DNA of 64,000 nucleotides from Mangrovicoccus algicola (GCF_014903745.1 NZ_JACVXA010000008.1:1-64000), one strand, 5' to 3'; numbered from the stretch's first letter, positions 25,985 through 36,463 are shown. Made by a program: numbers and translations. The notes: generated from the sequence alone by a model not told the origin.

Positions 25985-26590
25985 ATGGCTATCCTTTCCG
26001 TCTCCAACAGCACGATCAAGGTGATGAACGCCGCGCTCGCCGAGCTTGGCGTGCCGCCGATTTCGAGCTTCACCGAAAACTCGATCAGCGCGCGCACCGG
26101 CAACGCGAAGTTCCTCGACACGCTCGAAGGCGCCATCAGCGCCTATCGCTGGCGCTTCGCGCAGGAGGTGTTCACGCTTCAGCAATCCGGCGACGTGCAG
26201 CTTCCGCCGGACTTCCATTCCGCATGGCGCATCCCGCGCGAGGCCGTCGCCGTGCATGTCGCCTATGCCAACGGGCGCCGCGTGCGCTGGGATGTGCTGG
26301 GCGAAGACGTGATTATCGAATGGCCCAGCCAGACCACCCCGGCCGTCACGGTGGAGGCCAGCGCCGTGAAGGCGCCCGAGGGCTGGCCCGGCCACTTCCG
26401 CCGCTACTTCATCCCGCTGCTGGCCGCCGAGCTGGCCATGCCCATCACGCAGGACGAAAGCCGCGCCGTCGGGCTGTTCCAGCTTGCCGAGCAACGCTTC
26501 GCCCTGGCCAAGAGCCGAGACGCGCAATCGCGCAGCCCGCGCCGCATCGACACCGGCGCCTTCGTGCGCGCCCGCCGGGGAGGCCGCTGA
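25985..26590 (+). CDS. Tail tubular protein A (gp11-like)
   Basis: 201 residues; ATG 25985 has GAGGG upstream. MAILSVSNSTIKVMNAALAE and the FPISQ-type end (LLAAELAMPITQDESRAVGL) match the gp11 family, which forms the ring between portal and nozzle. It ends in a basic tail (ARRGGR). The next gene overlaps its stop by one base. Confidence 0.85.
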   Translation: MAILSVSNSTIKVMNAALAELGVPPISSFTENSISARTGNAKFLDTLEGAISAYRWRFAQEVFTLQQSGDVQLPPDFHSAWRIPREAVAVHVAYANGRRVRWDVLGEDVIIEWPSQTTPAVTVEASAVKAPEGWPGHFRRYFIPLLAAELAMPITQDESRAVGLFQLAEQRFALAKSRDAQSRSPRRIDTGAFVRARRGGR

Positions 26591-28884
26591 TGCCCAGCCT
26601 GAGAGACTTCCGCTCGAACTTCGCCGCCGGTCGCACCGGCGAGGCCCTGGCCGCGCGCCCCGATGCCGGGGCCTACCAGATGTCGGTCTACGATGCCCGA
26701 AACATCATGGTCACGTCCGACAACAAGCTGGCGCGGCGCTGGGGGACCGAGCTTGCGCAATGGCGCGATGCGCCCGAGCGGCTGGAAACGTGGGTCGTGG
26801 CCGAAAGCGAGGAAATGCGCTTCCTGCTCGCCTTCTCGCCGGGCCGACTGGAAATCCTCGACGGCACGCTGACCCGGCGCGCGCTGTTCGAGGACATGCC
26901 TTGGACCGACAGCACCGTCTGGTTCATGACGATCGCGGCCGAGCGCTATACCGCCGTCATCGCCGATGCCAGCTTCCGCACGCGGATCCTGCGCTTCGAC
27001 ACCGCGACCGGCGACTTCGCGCTCGATCCCTTCGACTTCGACATGAGCCTCGACGAGCGGCACTATCTCGCCCCGTTCTTCGCCTTCGACAAGAAGGTGA
27101 AATGCAGCTTCACCACCCTGACCGCGCCCGGCGTGGATCCCGCAATCTCGGCCGCGCTCTCCACCATCCTGGGTGTGGAGGAAACCGAGTTCGACGTGGC
27201 CTCGGGCACCGGGCAGATCACCACCGATGCCGACGTGTTCACCGATACCCATGTCGGGCTGCGGATGCGCATCGCCGATGGCGAGTTCGTGGTCGATGCC
27301 GTCACCGATGCCCGCACCGCGCAAATCTCCGTCATCCGCGACATCGCCGTGACGCTGGACGAAAACCCGTTCTGGCTCACCGATGACAGCAAGATCGTCG
27401 AAGTCACCTGCGAGGGCCACGGGCTGAAGGTGGGCGATCAGGTCGTGTTCTCCAACGTGCAGAAGGGCGCGGGCACCAACGTGCTGCGCGGCGCGCTCTG
27501 GCTGGAATACAGCACCACCACCGCGCGATCCGAAGGCGATCCCACCGCCTATGCCGTCAAGCGGATCATCGACGAGAATATCTTCCAGGTCGAAGGCGAA
27601 AGCGCGGCAGGAAGCACCAATCTGGTGGGCGGCAACAGCGTCAAGATGATGCGCTTCTGGGATCTGCAAGGACTCAAGGAGCCGGTCTATTCGGCGGCGC
27701 GCGGCTGGCCGCAGGCGGCGGGCTTCCACGAAACCCGGCTCTGGCTGGGCGGCTCCGCGCAGCTGCCCGATGCCGCCTTCGCCTCCGCCCCCGGCGCGAC
27801 GTTCGACTTCGACCCGGGCACCGGCGAGGCCGATGATGCCGTGACCATGTACGGGATCGGCGACCAGTCCCGCGTGCGCCACTTCATCAGCAGCTTCGAC
27901 CTTGCGATCCTCACCGACCGGGGCGCCTATTACGTGCCCGGCTCGACCGAGCGCGCCATCACGCAGGAGACCGTGCGCGCGCCCAAGGCGGCCGACGGCG
28001 GGGCGGCCTATACCAAGCCGTTCCTGTTCGACACCGCGTTCCTCTATGTCGATGCCAACGGTGCCAGCGTGCGGGAAATGTCCATCCAGGGCGATGACAG
28101 CCAGTATTACATCGCCCCGATCTCCACCGTCGTCTCGGACTGGATCAACGAGCCGCGCCACGCAGCGCGCTATGACGGGGCCGCGGATGTGGTCACACCC
28201 TACCTGATCTGGTCCAACAGCGACGATGGCGGCGCGGTGGTGATGCACTCCAACCGCGCCGATCAGGCCATGGGCTTCATGCGATGGGACATCGAGGACG
28301 GGCGTTTCGTCAGCTTCGCGGGCCTCTCGCGCGAGCTTTATGCCTCCGTCTCCATGGATGACGGGCGCCACGCTCTCGTGCGCTTCGACACCGCGCGGCG
28401 CACCTCGCTCGATCTGGCCGAGCGGCTGACCGGCTCCGGCGACGAGGAATGGCAGGCCACCATGCACGCGGATCAGACCCTCTCCGCGCATTCGGGCTAT
28501 CTGCGCCTGAGCGACGTGACGCTCGACGAGACCGGCGCCTTCCGCACCGCCGACATGCTCGACGAACTCTGGATCGGCAGCGCGATGCCGTGGCGGATCG
28601 AGGCACACGCGCCCATCGCCGCCTCCGGGCAAGGCCCCCAGCTTGGCAACATGGTCCGGCTGGTCTCGGCCGACATCCTCTGGGACGGCACCTGGACGGG
28701 AACCGTTGCCGGGCAGGAAGCCCTTTCCGCGCTTGACTTCCCGGCGCTGGAAGTGCCGACGCCGATTAGAGAATGGCGCAAATACATGGTCGGCGAATGG
28801 GGCACCGCGCCCCGTCTGGTGATCGAGGGCAGCGCCGTGGGGGACGTGTCAGTCAAGGCGATGGTGCTGAAGGTCTATTTCTGA
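26590..28884 (+). CDS. Tail tubular protein B / nozzle (gp12-like)
   Basis: 764 residues from ATG 26590, coupled to the stop of tube A. Conserved features of the gp12 nozzle family include the start MPSLRDFRSNFAAGRTGEAL, NIMVTSDNKLARRWGTEL, and RLWLGGSAQLPDAAFAS in mid-protein. It forms the tip of the short tail and the attachment point for fibres. Intact, of normal length. Confidence 0.85.
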   Translation: MPSLRDFRSNFAAGRTGEALAARPDAGAYQMSVYDARNIMVTSDNKLARRWGTELAQWRDAPERLETWVVAESEEMRFLLAFSPGRLEILDGTLTRRALFEDMPWTDSTVWFMTIAAERYTAVIADASFRTRILRFDTATGDFALDPFDFDMSLDERHYLAPFFAFDKKVKCSFTTLTAPGVDPAISAALSTILGVEETEFDVASGTGQITTDADVFTDTHVGLRMRIADGEFVVDAVTDARTAQISVIRDIAVTLDENPFWLTDDSKIVEVTCEGHGLKVGDQVVFSNVQKGAGTNVLRGALWLEYSTTTARSEGDPTAYAVKRIIDENIFQVEGESAAGSTNLVGGNSVKMMRFWDLQGLKEPVYSAARGWPQAAGFHETRLWLGGSAQLPDAAFASAPGATFDFDPGTGEADDAVTMYGIGDQSRVRHFISSFDLAILTDRGAYYVPGSTERAITQETVRAPKAADGGAAYTKPFLFDTAFLYVDANGASVREMSIQGDDSQYYIAPISTVVSDWINEPRHAARYDGAADVVTPYLIWSNSDDGGAVVMHSNRADQAMGFMRWDIEDGRFVSFAGLSRELYASVSMDDGRHALVRFDTARRTSLDLAERLTGSGDEEWQATMHADQTLSAHSGYLRLSDVTLDETGAFRTADMLDELWIGSAMPWRIEAHAPIAASGQGPQLGNMVRLVSADILWDGTWTGTVAGQEALSALDFPALEVPTPIREWRKYMVGEWGTAPRLVIEGSAVGDVSVKAMVLKVYF

Positions 28885-29453
28885 TGTGCGATGTGCAATC
28901 CTTCCTGAGCATGGGCCAATCCCTTGTCGGCGGGCAGCTCAATGCCGCCGACGCCCGCCTGCAAGGCGACCTGCAAGCGATGAACGCCCAGACCGCCACG
29001 GTGCTGGCCGGGACGCAGGCAATCCGCCAGCGCGGCCAGCTGCGCCGCGACTTCGACCGGCAGGCAGGCCAGAACCGCGCGGCAATGGCCGTCTCCGGGC
29101 TGGCCACCGAAAGCTTTGCCGGCGTGGAGGCGGGCAACCGCGAAGACCTCGCCCGCGCCATGGGCCAGATCGACAGCGATCTGGCGACCGAGACCGCCAG
29201 CAATGACGCGCAGGCCCGCATCGCCCAGGCGCAGGCGCGCCGCGATGCCTCCCTCGCCCTCTGGTCGGGCCGCATGGACGCGATCCAGACCGGCGTGCAG
29301 GCGGCGCAGAACTTCGCCGCCGCAGGCATGGGATCCTCCGGCGCGGGCGGCGGGCTGGGGTCGGACCTCTGGACCTACAACACCGGCGGCGCGGGCGCGC
29401 GCGGCCAGCAGAACCGCAATCGGATCAGGAGCTTTTTCCATGCCGGTGCTTAG
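28884..29453 (+). CDS. Internal virion protein (gp14-like)
   Basis: 189 residues from ATG 28884, overlapping the previous stop by one base. Start MCDVQSFLSMGQSLVGGQLN, a long alanine/glutamine-rich helix and a glycine-rich end are typical of T7 gp14-like ejection proteins, which form an outer-membrane pore at infection. It overlaps the next gene by 14 bases, a sign of translational coupling. Confidence 0.7.
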   Translation: MCDVQSFLSMGQSLVGGQLNAADARLQGDLQAMNAQTATVLAGTQAIRQRGQLRRDFDRQAGQNRAAMAVSGLATESFAGVEAGNREDLARAMGQIDSDLATETASNDAQARIAQAQARRDASLALWSGRMDAIQTGVQAAQNFAAAGMGSSGAGGGLGSDLWTYNTGGAGARGQQNRNRIRSFFHAGA

Positions 29454-31716
29454 GAAGCCCATCGAAATCAACAGCGGCGCCAACGTGCGCCCGCTGGCCA
29501 TGTCCCGCTCGGCGGCGGGCGACCTCATGACCCGCGAGGCCGGTCGCATGGCGCAGCGCGCCGCGCAGTACGGGCAGGCCATGGCCGCCGCATCGCAGGA
29601 GGAAGGCCAGGCGCTCGCGCGCGCTGCGACCTTCTCCACCTCCGAGAGCGGGATGCCGCAGATGCCCGATGCCTCCGCGCAGCGCATGAGCGCGATCGCG
29701 CGGCAGACCTATGACGGCGCCATGCAGGAGCGCATGGGGCACGCCATGGCGACCTCGATCCGCGGCAGGATCTCGGCCATCGAGAACCTGCATCCCTACG
29801 ACCTCGATGCGTTTCAGGAAGAAGCGGCCTCCGCCATCGCCGACATGCGCGGCGACATCCCCGAGGGCTTCGAGGGCTTTTTCGAGGATACCATCGCCGG
29901 GGCCATGGTCTCCACCGGAGCCAGCATCGGCCAGCGGCAGGGCCAGCTTGAAATCCGCAATGCCGCCTCCCGCGCCCCGGTCATGGTCGATGACCAGATC
30001 CGGTCGGTGCGCGATGCCGTCATGGCCGGAGACGACGCGCGCGCCGCCGCCATGGCCGCAAACACGCAATGGATCGACGAGCTTTCCCCCGCGATCATGA
30101 CCGATGGCGACAAGGCAGAGCTGAAGCAGCGCATCCGGGTCGCGGCCGGGATGGCCCGCATGACCCGCGACCTGGGCGTGGAAGAGCTTTCCCCCGGCGC
30201 GCTGATGGATCTGCAAGCGCGCCTGCTCTCGGGCGGCGACGAGGAACTGAACGAATACTTCACGCTCGACGACGGCACGGTTGACCGCGATGCCATGCGC
30301 ACCGCCTCCGGCGTGGTCACGCAATTCATCGGCAACGCCAACCGGCGGCAGGCGGCGGTAGAGGCGGCCGCGCAGAAGGCTTATGACCTCTCGATCCTGC
30401 GCCGGGGCGGCGCGACCTCCAACCCTAAGAACCGGGGCCTGCTCGACGAGGATCTGGCAAACGCGCTGGAACTGCGCACCGAGGACGGGCTGCGGCGCGG
30501 GATCGACATGGCCGACTGGCTGACCATGGAGGGCGAGGACCGCAAGAACGCCGTCGCGCTGGTCAAGGATGCGGGCTTCCTGCCCGACAGCATGCGCCAG
30601 CTTTTCGACCGCATGAACACCAATCCCGACCCGGCCGAGCTTGCCGCGGGCTTCGAGCTGATCCGCGACGTGATCGAGGGGCCCAACAGCGCGGGGCGCA
30701 CCACGAACCTGGGCGACCAGCTTCCCGACGATCTGGCCGCGGTCTACGGGCTGGTCTCCGACCTGCACGGCGATGGCAGCTTCTCGCAGGAGGGCGTCGA
30801 GCGGGCCGTGGCCAAGGTCTGGGCGCTGCGCGACGAGCCTTGGGATGAAACCCAGCTTGCCCGGCTGATGAACGCGCAGAACCGCCGGTGGGAAGGGCGC
30901 GGGCAGGTCGATGCCGATACCGCCCCCGAGATCCTGGCGCGCGATCTGCGCAGCACGCTCTACGAGGGCGAGGACATCCAGCCCACGCCGGAGGAAGAAC
31001 GGCAGGCCGCCTCCGTCTTCACCACCTACATGCGCCTGGGCCGCAACTACGACGATGCCCTCGACATGACCCGGCAGAGCATGGAGGGGCGCTATGTCAC
31101 CAGCGACTACATGGGCGGGGTCCGCTCCGCCTATTCGCCGGAGAAGTTCTACGAGGTGCCTTATCAGGGGATCGGCGACATGCTGGCGCAGCTTGGCGGC
31201 GAGGCCGCGGGCTGGGTCGTCGGCGGGCTGGGCTTCCCGCGCGCGGGCGCCAATATCGCCGCCTCTCCCTTCGAGGCCGTGGCCGACCAGCGCATCCGCG
31301 AAATGATCGGCGGGCTGGAAGACAGCCTCGGGCGCGAGGCGTTCGAGAGCGGGGCAAGCGGCGACCGGGCGCTGATCGACGATGCCGACTTCCTGCGCCC
31401 GGGCGAGGATTACTATCTCGTGGCCGATACCGGGCGGGGCACGCCGCCAGTCTACACCGTGATGATGAACGACGAGACCGGCAGGCCCTACCCCGTCGGC
31501 ACGCTCGACGTGCGCGAGGACATGGCCGCGCTGCAACAGGCCGACCAGTCCCTTGCCGCGCTGATGAAGGCCGGGAACCTGGGCGAACGGGAATGGAAGA
31601 TCATCGGCGACGAGATCGTGCGCGCCGCTGAGGCCGGGGAAAGCCCGCGCCCGCCGCAGGAGATCCTGCGCGAACACTTCGAGAAAATGCGTGGCACGCA
31701 GGGGCCGAGGGGCTGA
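29440..31716 (+). CDS. Internal virion protein (gp15-like)
   Basis: 758 residues from ATG 29440, inside the end of the gp14-like gene. It is a long, mainly helical protein (MPVLRKPIEINSGANVRPLA at the start). Length and position match gp15, part of the ejected trans-periplasmic channel in T7-like phages. No enzymatic motif seen. The stop overlaps the next start by one base. Confidence 0.7.
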   Translation: MPVLRKPIEINSGANVRPLAMSRSAAGDLMTREAGRMAQRAAQYGQAMAAASQEEGQALARAATFSTSESGMPQMPDASAQRMSAIARQTYDGAMQERMGHAMATSIRGRISAIENLHPYDLDAFQEEAASAIADMRGDIPEGFEGFFEDTIAGAMVSTGASIGQRQGQLEIRNAASRAPVMVDDQIRSVRDAVMAGDDARAAAMAANTQWIDELSPAIMTDGDKAELKQRIRVAAGMARMTRDLGVEELSPGALMDLQARLLSGGDEELNEYFTLDDGTVDRDAMRTASGVVTQFIGNANRRQAAVEAAAQKAYDLSILRRGGATSNPKNRGLLDEDLANALELRTEDGLRRGIDMADWLTMEGEDRKNAVALVKDAGFLPDSMRQLFDRMNTNPDPAELAAGFELIRDVIEGPNSAGRTTNLGDQLPDDLAAVYGLVSDLHGDGSFSQEGVERAVAKVWALRDEPWDETQLARLMNAQNRRWEGRGQVDADTAPEILARDLRSTLYEGEDIQPTPEEERQAASVFTTYMRLGRNYDDALDMTRQSMEGRYVTSDYMGGVRSAYSPEKFYEVPYQGIGDMLAQLGGEAAGWVVGGLGFPRAGANIAASPFEAVADQRIREMIGGLEDSLGREAFESGASGDRALIDDADFLRPGEDYYLVADTGRGTPPVYTVMMNDETGRPYPVGTLDVREDMAALQQADQSLAALMKAGNLGEREWKIIGDEIVRAAEAGESPRPPQEILREHFEKMRGTQGPRG

Positions 31717-34700
31717 TGGAAGAATATCGCGATCTACTGAACTTCATCTACCGCGCCGAGAATGGCGGGCGGGTGAATTACGACGTGGTTTATGGCGGGA
31801 TCCGCGCGGAGCATCGCCCGCCCAAGCCGATCACCGGCATGAGCGTGCGCGAGCTGCTGGCCTGGCAGGAGAAGGTGAACCCGCATTACAACTCCGAGGC
31901 CGCGGGCGCGCTGCAACTGATGCCCGCCACGCTGCGCTCTCTGCTGCGCGACGGCACCGCCAAGCTGGATGACACCTTCTCGCCCGAGACGCAGGACCGC
32001 TATGCCGTGGCCCTGATGCGCCGCCGGGGCCTCGACAAGTGGCAGGGCGGGCGCATGTCCACCGAAGAGTTCGGCAACTCGCTGGCCAAGGAATGGGCCT
32101 CCCTGCCGGTGCTGGCCCCGACCTTCCGGGGGAACCGGCGCATCGAGCGCGGGCAAGCCTATTACGGCGGCGTGGGGGCGAACCATAGCCGGGCGCTGGT
32201 GGGTGTGGAGGACTTCGAGGCGCTGCTGTCGGGGCGGCCCAGGGCGCGCAAATCGACCTCCGGCGGGCCGGATGCGCCTGCCGTGCCGGGGCGCACGCCG
32301 GGCGTGCAGGACCCGCCCCCGCCTTCGCAAAGCTGGGGCGAGGCATTCGAAGCGGCCTATCGCACCGAGCGGCCGGACGCGGCGCCGGTCGATGTCTGGG
32401 ACAAGCCCGACGTGGACCTGACCCCGCCGGGCGAGCTCCTGCCCCCGCAGGAGCTTCCGGACGTGGATTACAGCACCCGCACCGGCAAGGGCGGCGGGCC
32501 GGTCGCGCCGCTGAGCGCCGGGCAGGTCTTCGTCGAGAGCGCCACGGATAGCGCGATCGTTCGTTCCGCGCAGATGCAATGGCTGGCCCGTCAGCATGAG
32601 TTCGATCCCGACTTCGACGTTGCCGCCGCCATCGGCAGCGACGGCATGGCGGGCTTCGCGCGGTATCTCTCCAAGGCGCAGAACGCCGAGCATTACGAGG
32701 CGCTGAAGAAGCAGATCCGGCGCGAGGAAATCCGCACGCGCCGCGCCGATCAGTATGACGGCTGGATGGTCCCGCTGGCAGGCGGGATCTTCAACCCCGA
32801 CAACATCCCCGCCATGCTGGTGCCCGGCGGGCTGGCCCTGCGCGGCGGGGGCGCGGCGCTGCGCGGGGCTGGCGTGGCCGCCGCATCCTCCTTCGCCCTG
32901 GATGCGCCCATGGAGGCGGTGCGGGCCGAGAATGACCCGCTGTCCTCGCGGCTGGAAAGCCAGCTCAATGTCGGGCTGTCCATGGCCATCAGCGCCGGGA
33001 TCGGCGGCTATCTCAACCGCAACGGCCGACGCGCGACCGCCCGGCAGGTAAATCTGGAATGGCGCGACTATGCCGGTTCCCATCCGCAGGCCGAACGGCT
33101 GGGGCTGGATGTCGAGGATGCGCCCGCCCTGCCCGGCCCTGCGCAGGCCCGCCTGAGCGCGCCGCAGGATGCCGAGGGCGCAGCCGCCTATGACCGGATC
33201 GGCGAGACCCGGCGCGAAATGCACCGCTCCGAGGCCAACTTCTCCACCGACAAGCCCGAGGACGGGCAGGCCATGCTGACCCGGCGCGGCCGGATGCTGG
33301 CGCGCATGGTGGATGGGCCCTTCAAGCGGCTCAACATGACCTCCATGACCCGCGCGGTGAAAGGCATGGCCGACGATCTGGCCAATGACGGCGGCATGGC
33401 GCGCGCCGACGGCACACCCAACGGGCCGTCTGTCTGGATGCGCTCGCGGGTCTGGCACGGCGAGGTGGATGGGATCTACCGGCGCGAGACCGAAATCTTC
33501 GAGCGCTACCTAGGCTTCGAGAAGAACCCCGAGGTGGCCGGCATCCATCTCAACAAGAGCTTCCGGCGCAAGCGCGCCAGCGGCGAGGAAGCGCTGTCGA
33601 TCGAGGATTTCCGCCGCCGCGCCTCCCGCGCGCTCATCACCGGGCAGCAAGACGAGATCCCCGAGGTGAACGAAATGGCCGGGCACCTGCGCGATAGCTG
33701 GAAACGCTACGAGCGCGATGGCGTCGATGCTGGCGTGCTGTCCACCCGCGCCTCGATCCAGGCCCGCATGGACAAGATCCGCGACCGCATCGAGCGGCTG
33801 GACAAGAAGGAGGCCGAGGGCAAGGAGCTTTCCGAGAAGCAGCGCCAGGACCGCGCCGTGTTTCGCAACCGGCTGCGCCAGTTCGATGCCCGCCGCGAGG
33901 CCGAGGACGTGCCGGAGGATTACTTCACCCGCGTCTGGCGTCCCGCCGCGATCCGCGACAACCGCGAGGCGTTCCTGAAATACGTGCTGATCCCGCACCT
34001 TGAGAAGAACCCCGAGAGCTGGACGTGGGTGCCCTCCAAGGATCACCTGCACCGCGAGCTGAACGCGCTGATGGCGCGCAACCCGACGCAAGCGCAGATC
34101 GACGCGATGCACGACCGGATCAAACAGGCCCCCGACGAGGGCGGCTGGCAGAAGTTCACCTATTCGCAGGAGGAAGGCGCGGTTCGGGCGCGGGCCGAGG
34201 AAATCGTCGAGACGCTGCTGGGCGATACCGACAATGACCTTGCCCACCTGGGCGCGCTGACCGAGGAAGCCCGGCCCAGCTTCGGCCGGATGCGCCAGTT
34301 GAACATGCCCAACGCGCATCTGCTGAAAGAGCATAACGGGATCGCTGACTTCATCGAGACCGATTACATGCACGTCGCCAAGGCCTATGCCGACCGCATG
34401 GGACCGGCCATTGAGATGGCCCGCCGCTACGGCGCCCCCAACGAGGGGATCAGCGCGGCCGAGGGCTTCCACGCGGCGCTCAGCCGGGCGCAGCGCGACG
34501 AGTTCCGCGCCTTCCTGCGCGCCGAGAAGGGCGATGCGCCGCTGTCGCGCACCGAGGCCATGGACCTGATCGAGTACCTGCGCGGGCAGCGCCCGGCATG
34601 GGTGCAGCTTCACACGGCCATGGGCCGGATGCAGAAGGAGGCCAAGCAGGCGATCAGGGATGCGGGGCTGGACTGGACCGACTTTGCGCACATGCTCTAC

Positions 34701-36410
34701 ACGGATCCCGCGCAGGCGGGCTCTTTCCGCGCAGGCAATGCGGCTGATCCGGTCAGCGTGATCGGGGTCGATCCCTTCGGCGCGACCCCCATCGAGACCT
34801 TCAACCACGAGTTCATCCACGCGCTGAAAGCGGCAGGCAAGTTCAGCACCGGCGAGTGGAACGCCATGGTGGATCTTGGCCGCCGCCTCTCGCCGCTGTT
34901 CGACCTGTCTCGCTACACCAGCGCGGACGCAGACGAGGAAGCCGTCGCCAACCTCTTCCCGATGTGGGCCGCCCTGGGCGGGGATCAGCGGGCAATCTCG
35001 CTGATGGAGGAAGCCGCGGGCGTGAAGCCTGCCTTCTCCACGCTGCTGGGTTCGGGCGATGCCGGGATGGCCCTGCAAGCGCTCAAGGCGTTCAGGCCCT
35101 TGGGCACGGCGCTGCGCACGGAGGCGCGCTTCAACACGCATTGGGCGCCGATGGAGCGCGACATCCTGCACCTGCGCGACCGGGTGCAGAACCGGGTGAT
35201 CCGTAACCCCGACCGCTGGGACAACCGCGCGGCCACGTTCCTGCGCAACTATGCCAACCTCGCCTTCATGGGCCAGTCGGCCCTGCCGGCGGTGCAGGAT
35301 CTCGGCACGCTGGTCATGCGCCACGGTCTCGGCCGCACCTTCCAGCACGCTTTCGGCAAGCTCGATGACGAGCTAGCCCAAGTCGTGAAGGCAGGCGGGG
35401 AGGAAATGCGCAAGGCGGGCGGGATCCTCGACGTGATCGAGGGCGTGGCGCTGTCGAAGTTCTCCGATCCGGGCATGGACGCCTCGGGCCTGACCGCTCC
35501 GGAGCGCTGGTCGCGCGTGCTGTCCAACCGCTACTTCGCGTGGAACGGGCTGGCCAGCCTGACGGCGCGCGTCAAGGAGATCGACGCCGGGATGCGCGTG
35601 ACCGACACGCTCGACCGCATCCACCGCGTTGCGGGCGGCTTCGGCACCGAGGCCGATCTGCGCGAGCTGGGCCGCTACGGGATCACGCCCGACGACGCCA
35701 AGCGCATCGCGACCGAGCCTGCCGCGCGCCAAGAGGGCGGGCACTGGCTGGCCAACACCGACGCCTGGAAGGACCGCGAGAACGTGATGAAGTTCCGCGC
35801 GCTGATCCGGCAGGGATCCGAAAACGCGGTGCTGATGGCCACGGCCGCCGACAAGCCGATCATTGCCGACGGCACGGTCTACCTGCGGCGCGGCCCGCGC
35901 ATCGACCCGCTGGCGCGCAAGGCTGGCCTTGAGGTGTCGGGCGACTATTGGCAGGTCCAGTCGGGCCTGCTGACGCTGCCCTTCTCCTTCTGGTCCTTCG
36001 CCTTCGCCGCGCACACCAAGATCCTGTCGCACGCGGTTGATGATCCCACGGCGCGCAACATGGCGGGCGTGGCCTCGCTGGTGGGGCTGGGCTACATGGT
36101 GGCCAGCTTCCGTGACGGGGATAGCTGGGACCGCCGCGAGCCGGAGGAAAAGCTGTTCCGCGCAATCAACCAGTCCGGCGTGCTGGGCGTGCTGCCGCAG
36201 GTCCTTGCCATCGGCGAGCAGCCCACCGGCTATGACATGGCCATGCGCGCCGCCGGGGCCGGGCCCGACGCAGCATCCAATCTGGTGCACGGGATCGGCA
36301 CGGGCGACATGATGGAGACAAGCTGGGGCCTGCCGTTCCGCAATCACCTGCTCATCAAGGATTGGGTGGATCAGATGGTAGACCGGAACGAGCGGGGAAT
36401 AATGCCCTAG
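31716..36410 (+). CDS. Giant internal virion protein (gp16-like) with lysozyme-like and metallopeptidase-like motifs
   Basis: 1564 residues, the largest phage gene. The N-terminus has a lysozyme-like fold: FIYRAENGG with E15 as candidate acid, and SEAAGALQLMPAT (60-72), so it can open peptidoglycan during DNA ejection as T7 gp16 does. About residue 1031 the sequence NHEFIHAL gives an HExxH zinc motif (H1031, E1032, H1035), with acidic residues 39-40 positions later in DADEEAVANLF as a possible third ligand. This looks like a gluzincin-type peptidase. Near the C-terminus are hydrophobic stretches (TLPFSFWSFAFAAHTKIL, MAGVASLVGLGYMVASF) suited to membrane insertion. Confidence 0.85.
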   Translation: MEEYRDLLNFIYRAENGGRVNYDVVYGGIRAEHRPPKPITGMSVRELLAWQEKVNPHYNSEAAGALQLMPATLRSLLRDGTAKLDDTFSPETQDRYAVALMRRRGLDKWQGGRMSTEEFGNSLAKEWASLPVLAPTFRGNRRIERGQAYYGGVGANHSRALVGVEDFEALLSGRPRARKSTSGGPDAPAVPGRTPGVQDPPPPSQSWGEAFEAAYRTERPDAAPVDVWDKPDVDLTPPGELLPPQELPDVDYSTRTGKGGGPVAPLSAGQVFVESATDSAIVRSAQMQWLARQHEFDPDFDVAAAIGSDGMAGFARYLSKAQNAEHYEALKKQIRREEIRTRRADQYDGWMVPLAGGIFNPDNIPAMLVPGGLALRGGGAALRGAGVAAASSFALDAPMEAVRAENDPLSSRLESQLNVGLSMAISAGIGGYLNRNGRRATARQVNLEWRDYAGSHPQAERLGLDVEDAPALPGPAQARLSAPQDAEGAAAYDRIGETRREMHRSEANFSTDKPEDGQAMLTRRGRMLARMVDGPFKRLNMTSMTRAVKGMADDLANDGGMARADGTPNGPSVWMRSRVWHGEVDGIYRRETEIFERYLGFEKNPEVAGIHLNKSFRRKRASGEEALSIEDFRRRASRALITGQQDEIPEVNEMAGHLRDSWKRYERDGVDAGVLSTRASIQARMDKIRDRIERLDKKEAEGKELSEKQRQDRAVFRNRLRQFDARREAEDVPEDYFTRVWRPAAIRDNREAFLKYVLIPHLEKNPESWTWVPSKDHLHRELNALMARNPTQAQIDAMHDRIKQAPDEGGWQKFTYSQEEGAVRARAEEIVETLLGDTDNDLAHLGALTEEARPSFGRMRQLNMPNAHLLKEHNGIADFIETDYMHVAKAYADRMGPAIEMARRYGAPNEGISAAEGFHAALSRAQRDEFRAFLRAEKGDAPLSRTEAMDLIEYLRGQRPAWVQLHTAMGRMQKEAKQAIRDAGLDWTDFAHMLYTDPAQAGSFRAGNAADPVSVIGVDPFGATPIETFNHEFIHALKAAGKFSTGEWNAMVDLGRRLSPLFDLSRYTSADADEEAVANLFPMWAALGGDQRAISLMEEAAGVKPAFSTLLGSGDAGMALQALKAFRPLGTALRTEARFNTHWAPMERDILHLRDRVQNRVIRNPDRWDNRAATFLRNYANLAFMGQSALPAVQDLGTLVMRHGLGRTFQHAFGKLDDELAQVVKAGGEEMRKAGGILDVIEGVALSKFSDPGMDASGLTAPERWSRVLSNRYFAWNGLASLTARVKEIDAGMRVTDTLDRIHRVAGGFGTEADLRELGRYGITPDDAKRIATEPAARQEGGHWLANTDAWKDRENVMKFRALIRQGSENAVLMATAADKPIIADGTVYLRRGPRIDPLARKAGLEVSGDYWQVQSGLLTLPFSFWSFAFAAHTKILSHAVDDPTARNMAGVASLVGLGYMVASFRDGDSWDRREPEEKLFRAINQSGVLGVLPQVLAIGEQPTGYDMAMRAAGAGPDAASNLVHGIGTGDMMETSWGLPFRNHLLIKDWVDQMVDRNERGIMP

Positions 36411-36431
36411 ACAGGCCCCGTGGCAAAAGAA

Positions 36432-36461
36432 CAACACCGGTCGAATCAACGACTGGTGTTG
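36432..36461 (+). promoter_or_regulatory. Hairpin abutting the tail-fibre start codon
   Basis: 12-position stem CAACACCGGTCG/CGACTGGTGTTG (one G-T wobble) with loop AATCAA, ending two bases before ATG 36464. No separate ribosome site is seen, so the hairpin probably limits or regulates fibre translation. There is no T-run, so it is not a good terminator. Confidence 0.65.
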
Positions 36462-36463
36462 CA

